In this document: one piece after another, positions 59,032-64,000 of the stretch | How the letters are laid out: each line of letters begins with the position of its first letter | Position numbering within the stretch: the first letter of the stretch is position 1 | DNA from: Oligoflexus tunisiensis | GTDB lineage: Bacteria; Bdellovibrionota_B; Oligoflexia; Oligoflexales; Oligoflexaceae | Reading direction: 5' to 3' | NCBI RefSeq assembly: GCF_001748245.1 | Contig: NZ_BDFO01000001.1 | Span: forward strand, 4,727,471-4,791,470 | Length of the DNA stretch: 64,000 nucleotides | The notes under the pieces: model-generated | Database searches by the model: none | What the model saw: only the letters and a program-made list of their open reading frames with translations | Told to the model about the DNA's origin: nothing | Position numbers and translations under genes: made by a program

Positions 59032-59286
59032 TTACTTCTTTTTCAGCTCATCGTCGAGAACTTGCAAGGCATTGAAAAGAAACAATGTTGTTACTAGAAA
59101 CAGGGTAAAGAAGACCCGCGCCCAAACTTGCGTCCAGTCCACATGGATATCCGCTACGTGCCGAAAAATGAGATCTCCTATTATGATGGACCCAAACAGG
59201 AGCACAATAAGCAACAACGAAAATCTTTCGCGTTTTCTAATATTGGCAAGGACATATCGAGCGCTTCTAATTTCTCGAATGAGCAT
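59032..59286 (-). CDS. Small two-TM membrane protein
   Basis: 84 residues. Basic N-terminus (IREIRSARYVLANIRKRER), TM1 (FSLLLIVLLFGSIIIGDLIF), short loop, TM2 (VFFTLFLVTTLFLFNALQVL), acidic-to-basic tail DDELKKK. GGAG 7 nt before the ATG. It starts 12 bp after the stop of the secreted glycine-zipper gene, so the two are co-transcribed. Size and topology fit a small immunity or chaperone-like protein for its upstream partner, but no family is recognised. Confidence 0.75.
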   Translation of the reverse strand: MLIREIRSARYVLANIRKRERFSLLLIVLLFGSIIIGDLIFRHVADIHVDWTQVWARVFFTLFLVTTLFLFNALQVLDDELKKK

Positions 59287-59298
59287 TTCCTAACTCCA

Positions 59299-60804
59299 TC
59301 AATGAGGGCTGGCTGGATCATACAAAGGATCCAACCTATCATGAATGCTCCTTGAAGGACCTATTGCAGAGCTACCGTCCTGGGCTCGTCCTGGATTGAT
59401 AAGCTCACTCTTCTTCAGTTCGATAAAAAGTTTGCTTATGGGCTGATGCCGATGGGTCGGCTCAATAGTAAGGATCAAAGAGTCCATCAACAGCTTACGA
59501 GTTAATTTAACTCTTTCTGCCTCTTTTTTCCGTTCTTCTGCCGACATATTACCATCACCCTCAAGATCAAATGGCTTTTCGTATCCAGCATTTCCCTTGT
59601 CTTTTAGATCCTCGGGTTTACAGGGCGAATTGGCTTTGCAACTCTTCTCAACTTCCTTATCGACAACAGTCGTTTCCTCAATTGTTTCCTTGCCTGTTTC
59701 CAGATCCTTCTTTGTAGTCTTCTTTGTAGTGGTGGTTGTCGTCTCAGTTGTAATTATGCCAGTTTTTTCATCAGTCGAGTTGTTTTTCTCCACGTGAGTC
59801 TTTGTTTCAGTTGTTGATTGGACTCCTGACGGGGGAATACCTGCCATTTCTGGATTATTATACCCCTCCATGACTCCCCAAACCGCTCCCAGGATGCTTC
59901 CAAAGGTAGCACCTGTAACGGCGCCTGCGCCTGTTCCAAGGACGGGCACGACCGAGCCAACCCCTGCGCCGACCGTAGCTCCAGCTCCTCCAGCTTGAAA
60001 AGCTCTGACAGCTCCGTTTACAACTGCGGCGTAGGCCCTGTCTTCGTGAGTCCATTGGCTTTCATTTGCATTTTCGCTGGATGAGGAAGAAAGTTTAACG
60101 CCACCAGTATGAGATACAAGTGCAGAAGTGGAGCCGGGCTTATTAAAGTCGCCAAATAATAAGCCGCCCTTTATCTGAATCACATCAGGCGATAGGTCGT
60201 TTGGAGCTTCAAAGCCTCTGTAGTTTACCAGGTAATCGACAGTATGGGGGGAAAGATCCTTGAGGATGCCATTGGTCTGTGAAACAAGCTCTCTTTGCCC
60301 AACAGCATTGAGTGAATCTGTGAATCCGGCCAGGCTCGCTGCAAATTGCGCCTGGTTTAAGCCAGCAAGGTTTTTCGACAGCTCATTTTTAAAGGCAGGC
60401 CGATACTTTTCCACCTTTTCCGTGTAGTCAAGCCTATCAAAGATTTCCAGAAATCTCGCTTTGGCTGCATCAAGCTCATGCTGGGAAAGCTTCTGACGCG
60501 CGGCATCGTGCTCGATAAGAGCTCCAATGGTTTCAACGTCAGAATTCAGTAGCCGCTCAATCTTAATATTACGAGCCAGGGATTTCTTTGGGATCGCGGT
60601 TGGGGTGCGGGTTGGGGTTGTCGGTGCTTTGCAAGTATTGGTGATCTTACAGGTTGCATTCATTGACCCCGTGGCCACGTCGGTTGGGTTCCTTGGCAAA
60701 GAACCAATATTGCCAAGTCTCGAAGCGGACGCAGCGGCCGAGTGGCCAGCTGTCGCGAGGTTTAACACAACGTAAGCCGTTAGGACTTTGGTGAAGGAAT
60801 TCAT
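59299..60804 (-). CDS. Secreted protein with glycine-zipper membrane stretch and EF-hand
   Basis: 501 residues from ATG 60804 (GGAG 6 nt upstream). Signal KVLTAYVVLNLATAGHSAAA, a Thr/Pro linker with a CKITNTC pair, a helical region (about 75-195), then a glycine-zipper segment at about 270-312 (AGGAGATVGAGVGSVVPVLG and further GxxxG units) able to insert in membranes, a Thr/Lys/Glu-rich low-complexity run, and a perfect EF-hand loop DLEGDGNMSAEE at about 413-424. Overall it resembles pore-forming or bacteriocin-like secreted proteins; no catalytic domain. Co-transcribed with the two-TM gene downstream. Function not recognised. Confidence 0.72.
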   Translation of the reverse strand: MNSFTKVLTAYVVLNLATAGHSAAASASRLGNIGSLPRNPTDVATGSMNATCKITNTCKAPTTPTRTPTAIPKKSLARNIKIERLLNSDVETIGALIEHDAARQKLSQHELDAAKARFLEIFDRLDYTEKVEKYRPAFKNELSKNLAGLNQAQFAASLAGFTDSLNAVGQRELVSQTNGILKDLSPHTVDYLVNYRGFEAPNDLSPDVIQIKGGLLFGDFNKPGSTSALVSHTGGVKLSSSSSENANESQWTHEDRAYAAVVNGAVRAFQAGGAGATVGAGVGSVVPVLGTGAGAVTGATFGSILGAVWGVMEGYNNPEMAGIPPSGVQSTTETKTHVEKNNSTDEKTGIITTETTTTTTKKTTKKDLETGKETIEETTVVDKEVEKSCKANSPCKPEDLKDKGNAGYEKPFDLEGDGNMSAEERKKEAERVKLTRKLLMDSLILTIEPTHRHQPISKLFIELKKSELINPGRAQDGSSAIGPSRSIHDRLDPLYDPASPH

Positions 60805-60928
60805 TGATGGCTCCATTTCCGGCGGGAAAATGATGAAGTTGTAATAGACTAATTCTAATCAAGTTTCTGATCAAGCAATGGCCGTTCCCGCCAATCTCGT
60901 GCAGAGACCCATTTAAGCGAAATATATT

Positions 60929-60950
60929 GCATCCAGCCTAAGCTGGATGC
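60929..60950. terminator. Hairpin between two minus-strand genes
   Basis: GCATCCAGC, loop CTAA, GCTGGATGC: perfect 9-bp stem, 131 bp beyond the stop of the FecR-like gene. Minus-strand sequence after it is AT-rich but has no T-run. Confidence 0.6.
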
Positions 60951-61081
60951 TGAATAAGTCCGCAAAATGAATACATATCCATCGTGATAAAGGCTACGAT
61001 TCAGCAGAGCAAGGAAGTCTGCAGGCCGGAACAGCTAAATTCCCCATGCCGAGAAGCAGAGGGTTTTCCGATTGGTCTCCT

Positions 61082-62572
61082 TCAATCAAAATCAAAAAAA
61101 CGCCCGATTCCAATTCGTCCATACCCTTGATCAAAATCTATCGTATAAGGTTCAAGATTGTTGTTCATGCTGCCGCTCTGAACCCTGGCCTCCCCCTCAC
61201 CGCTGCCAAGCGCCAGGAACACCTGCCAATCATTCCAAACCTGATAGCTGACTTCGAGGCGGAACAGTGCCGAAGGCTGGATACGGTAGTCCAAGGCTAT
61301 CCGATTTCCATATTGGAGAGCAAGATGTCTGCCTCCAACATAGCTGAGAGCAGCAGCCACGCTGAATGCTTCTGTGAAAGGCCATCGCCCCCCGATGCTG
61401 ACAAGATAACGAGTGGAGTCCTTTTTCCTGATTTCAAAATCCTTGGGACCAGCATCGGAATGGCTGTTAAGAGCATCAACTTCCCAATCGCCATGACCCA
61501 GCTCCAGGCTGGCAAAGGCGTAGGGATTCAGCAGATAATCAAAGCTTACGGAAAGGCCTCCTTCGCTTGCTTCAATGTCGTCATGTGAAAGGCCGAGGGC
61601 GCCGACACCAAGTCTGGCGAGCATGGGTTTGAACTGAGGCGTGGCCGGCGACTCTTCCGAATTTTCAGGCGGCTGCTTGGATTCGTCCGCAAGCGAGTCC
61701 AGCTCATCCTGCCTCTTATCCTGAACCAGTTGCTCAATATTCTTGCCGATTTCCTGGGCCTCTTCGACATCTTTGAGTTGAACCGCCTGGCTGATGAATT
61801 CTGTCTGTTGAGCCGGAGGGAGTTCATCCCGTTCAATTTTTTGGCCCCGTCGGAGTGGAATCTCTTTACGAATTTCCACGGCCTGAAGTTGATTCATCTG
61901 TTGCGCCAGTTGCGGCTCGTCCTGTTTTACGAACGCTTCGGTCGCGCTCTCAAAAAGGTCAGCCTCCTGCTTCTCAACGGGGCGCGCGTAAATTTCGCCG
62001 TCGATGGTTAGCAGTTTGCTGTGTCCTTCATCCACCGTAAGCATGAATTCTGTACCGCGAACTCCCATCGCGATGGTACGCGTGCGGAACTCTGTTTCGG
62101 GTTTGTCATCGTGATTCAGAAGATAAGCCCGGATTTTGCCGTTCAGCAAATAGAGCCAGGTCTTAACAATGGAATCGGGATTGGATTTGATGAAGTTAGG
62201 AGTGAGGCGTACTTTTGTATTCTTCGCCAGGATGATTTTGAATCCATCCTGAAGCGTGAGCACCATCTTCGACTCAGGTCCGGAGCTGAGCACATCACCG
62301 TAGTAGATTTTCAGGCCGGGAATAATCGGGTACGCTTTCCAGTAATAGTTGTTGTAAAGCACTGTCGCATAGCCGTCCGTCCTGGACTTGGCCTTCATGT
62401 CCTGAGTGAGGGTCTTTGAAGGTTCGCGAAGCACATCCGGCGCCCCCTTGACTTCGCTGACAGAGCCGACCGCAACCTTTGGTTTGTTGGCAAAGCAAAT
62501 TTCTGAAAAGCTGAAACACCATAAAATCATCACCAACCCCAGGGGGCCTGTTCGTGCATAATGCCTGGCCAA
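61082..62572 (-). CDS. FecR-domain protein with C-terminal outer-membrane barrel
   Basis: 496 residues. Signal LGLVMILWCFSFSEICFA; a FecR-type beta-roll (about 40-200: VAVGSVSEVKGAPDVLRE, DVLSSGPESKMVLTLQDGFKIIL, TRTIAMGVRGTEFMLTV); a charged coiled coil (about 215-310); then a beta-barrel (LGVGALGLSHDDIEASEGGLSVSFDYLLNPYAFASLELG to GYGRIGIGRFFDFD). FecR domains usually bind envelope or signal peptides; fusion to a barrel suggests an outer-membrane anchor with a periplasmic FecR sensor. A GTG-like alternative start is not needed. Divergent from the TonB receptor. Confidence 0.85.
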   Translation of the reverse strand: MARHYARTGPLGLVMILWCFSFSEICFANKPKVAVGSVSEVKGAPDVLREPSKTLTQDMKAKSRTDGYATVLYNNYYWKAYPIIPGLKIYYGDVLSSGPESKMVLTLQDGFKIILAKNTKVRLTPNFIKSNPDSIVKTWLYLLNGKIRAYLLNHDDKPETEFRTRTIAMGVRGTEFMLTVDEGHSKLLTIDGEIYARPVEKQEADLFESATEAFVKQDEPQLAQQMNQLQAVEIRKEIPLRRGQKIERDELPPAQQTEFISQAVQLKDVEEAQEIGKNIEQLVQDKRQDELDSLADESKQPPENSEESPATPQFKPMLARLGVGALGLSHDDIEASEGGLSVSFDYLLNPYAFASLELGHGDWEVDALNSHSDAGPKDFEIRKKDSTRYLVSIGGRWPFTEAFSVAAALSYVGGRHLALQYGNRIALDYRIQPSALFRLEVSYQVWNDWQVFLALGSGEGEARVQSGSMNNNLEPYTIDFDQGYGRIGIGRFFDFD

Positions 62573-62627
62573 TGATCTGCCTCCCTACGATAGACGGATA
62601 ATACTTCGACCTGAAATTTTCGTTTAT

Positions 62628-62737
62628 GCTAACACAGTTTAGTCCAAGCCGAAAAGCCTTAGTGCCTTCCACAAAACCCCCTCGCTTCCACACCCATGAC
62701 AACAACTGACTTGCAAAAAAAAGTGTGCTAACACTGT
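62628..62737. promoter_or_regulatory. Paired GCTAACAC motifs in the divergent FecR/TonB receptor promoter region
   Basis: GCTAACACAGT at 62628-62638 and GCTAACACTGT at 62727-62737, same orientation, about 100 bp apart; the second sits in AGTGT-GCTA-ACACT, an inverted repeat. Each lies near one gene start, so they could be operators of a shared regulator. Confidence 0.4.
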
Positions 62738-62761
62738 GGCAAACTAGTGGAAAGGACAAAC

Positions 62762-64000
62762 ATGACTATGAAGCCGGCAGCCATTATACCTTTGGCCATA
62801 TTCCTGGGAGCACAGGGCTCCCAGGCTCTGGCCCAGGAAGCAGCGAAAACCGAAGAGAAACGATCCGAGAAAATTCAGGTGACAGGGTCCCGCATCAAAC
62901 GCATTGATGTCGAAGGAGCATCACCCGTCAGTGTTATTGATCGTGAAACGATCGATAATTCCGGCGTAACTTCGGTGCGCGAACTGCTCAGTAACTTTTC
63001 CGGTACGTCGTCCGCCTTCGATGGCGGCGGATCCAGTGTCGCCGGTGGCGTCAGTGCGATCAGCTTGAAGGGCCTGGGCGAAGGACGCACGCTGGTCCTC
63101 ATCGATGGCGTTCGCATGCCGAAACATCCCGAGCTGGAAGGTTTCGACCTCAACTCCTTGCCTCTGGCAGCGATTGAGCGGGTCGAAGTTCTGAATCAGG
63201 CCGCGGCCGCCATCTACGGTTCCGATGCGATCGGCGGTGTGATCAACATCATCACGCGTAAACAGTTCGAAGGCACCATGGTGGAACTGCAGGTTTCGCA
63301 GCCCACAAGGCCAGGTGGTGGCTCCGGCTCTCTCAACGGCGTGATTGGCCTGAACTCAGGGAACCTTCAATCAACTCTGGTCATCAACATACATAAAGAG
63401 GACATGCTGATTGCCAAGGATCGCGACTTCTCCAAGGACCGCGTGAGCGGCTTCGGTTACCCCGGCGTTTATGGTGGTTCCACAGGTCCCACGCCGGATG
63501 ATGTCGGCTACTGGCCGGCGGAAGGCTGTCCCAACTATGCGGAAGACGCCAACGGCGTCCCGGTTCAGGATACCTCCTGTCTCTTCAATTACAATACCTA
63601 CAATGCGCTTCTGCCTTCCATTGAGCGCGTGTCGGGCCTTTATAATTTCACTTATCCCATGAATAATTTCGACATCACGGGTAAAGTGATCGCGACCCAC
63701 CAGGTGACAAGGTCGCAACTGCGCCCCGAGAATAACGCAGGCGGCCAGGCCACCGTAATCGACCAGTCCGTGATCGACGCCATGCCCCAGGCTCGTTTCG
63801 ATCAACTCTTCCCGGGCTTCGGCGGCGCCAAGCCCGCCAGCGGTGGTGTGGAAATGCTGCTGCGCCTGAACGATTTCGGGAATTCCACGACGGAAAAAAC
63901 TGCGGATCTTTTGGGCGCTCAGGTCGGGATCGGCGGCGCCACGGACGGCGGCTGGGAGTGGAAGTTGTCCTTGAACACCGCAAGTTCCAAAACCGATTCG
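62762..64000 (+). CDS. TonB-dependent receptor, N-terminal part
   Basis: 413 residues visible; the frame continues past the window. Signal IIPLAIFLGAQGSQALAQ, an EKIQVTGSRIKRIDVEG start, then the plug: SPVSVIDRETIDNSGVTSVRELLSNF, GLGEGRTLVLIDGVRMP, LPLAAIERVEVLNQAAAAIYGSDAIGGVINIITRK, followed by the first barrel strands. It imports an unknown ligand (siderophore, glycan or vitamin) powered by TonB. No TonB box is obvious between the signal and plug, which may reflect the short N-terminus. AAAGGA precedes the ATG. Confidence 0.92.
   Translation, partial: MTMKPAAIIPLAIFLGAQGSQALAQEAAKTEEKRSEKIQVTGSRIKRIDVEGASPVSVIDRETIDNSGVTSVRELLSNFSGTSSAFDGGGSSVAGGVSAISLKGLGEGRTLVLIDGVRMPKHPELEGFDLNSLPLAAIERVEVLNQAAAAIYGSDAIGGVINIITRKQFEGTMVELQVSQPTRPGGGSGSLNGVIGLNSGNLQSTLVINIHKEDMLIAKDRDFSKDRVSGFGYPGVYGGSTGPTPDDVGYWPAEGCPNYAEDANGVPVQDTSCLFNYNTYNALLPSIERVSGLYNFTYPMNNFDITGKVIATHQVTRSQLRPENNAGGQATVIDQSVIDAMPQARFDQLFPGFGGAKPASGGVEMLLRLNDFGNSTTEKTADLLGAQVGIGGATDGGWEWKLSLNTASSKTDS

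Noticed and set aside
1..64000. CRISPR array, insertion sequence transposase or phage structural genes
   Set aside because: No regularly spaced repeats, no transposase- or integrase-like protein, and no phage structural protein could be found.

Overview
The window reads as chromosomal DNA of a Gram-negative bacterium. It encodes lipoproteins with clear lipoboxes, TolC-type outer-membrane channels, beta-barrel proteins ending in aromatic residues, a TonB-dependent receptor and a FabA-type fatty-acid module. The density of single-haem lipoproteins, the DUF1501 cluster and the many unusual sensor kinases would fit Bdellovibrionota/Oligoflexia or a related deep proteobacterial lineage. That placement is inference; there is no rRNA or other taxonomic marker here.

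Layout. 1-6.6 kb: end of a polysaccharide flippase, a 7TM-DISM/SpoIIE phosphatase, an astacin-like lipoprotein protease, an enoyl-CoA hydratase and a membrane histidine kinase lacking the usual phospho-acceptor His. 7.1-10.9 kb: four-gene operon of haem lipoproteins plus a Tat-exported DUF1501 protein. 10.9-14.3 kb: fused MsrB-MsrA, then fabA, a FabZ-like hotdog protein and a ketoacyl-ACP synthase. 14.5-18.8 kb: TolC/MacA/MacB-type tripartite exporter. 18.8-23.8 kb: haem plus dicopper monooxygenase lipoprotein, radical SAM/SPASM enzyme, cytochrome P460, beta-barrel, Nudix and an unknown secreted protein. 23.9-26.4 kb: hybrid kinase with an ethylene-receptor-like sensor. 26.6-34.7 kb: lipase-like hydrolase, small acidic protein, MarR, DUF1398, and an RND pump with adaptor and outer-membrane channel. 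34.9-36.6 kb: large coiled-coil protein. 37.1-46.9 kb: five haem-binding proteins around a Cache/Hpt CheA-like kinase.

46.9-53.2 kb looks like an accessory region. It starts with a tRNA/tmRNA T-arm-like sequence and a complex inverted repeat, and carries a RES/Xre toxin-antitoxin pair, a 5'-truncated DKNYY gene, two lipoproteins, two DHFR-like genes flanked by a 106-bp duplication, and an orphan Imm32-like gene; much of it looks more A+T-rich than its surroundings. 53.4-58.4 kb: an envelope operon (barrel plus two overlapping lipoprotein genes), another lipoprotein, and a pseudo-receiver/TPR protein. 58.6-62.6 kb: MAPEG protein, a glycine-zipper/EF-hand secreted protein paired with a two-TM protein, and a FecR-barrel protein. 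The window ends inside a TonB-dependent receptor.

Themes: envelope biogenesis and efflux, c-haem redox chemistry at the envelope, and sensing. The most unusual items are the ethylene-receptor-like hybrid kinase, the haem-dicopper monooxygenase lipoprotein, the phospho-site-deficient signalling proteins, and the glycine-zipper/two-TM pair.
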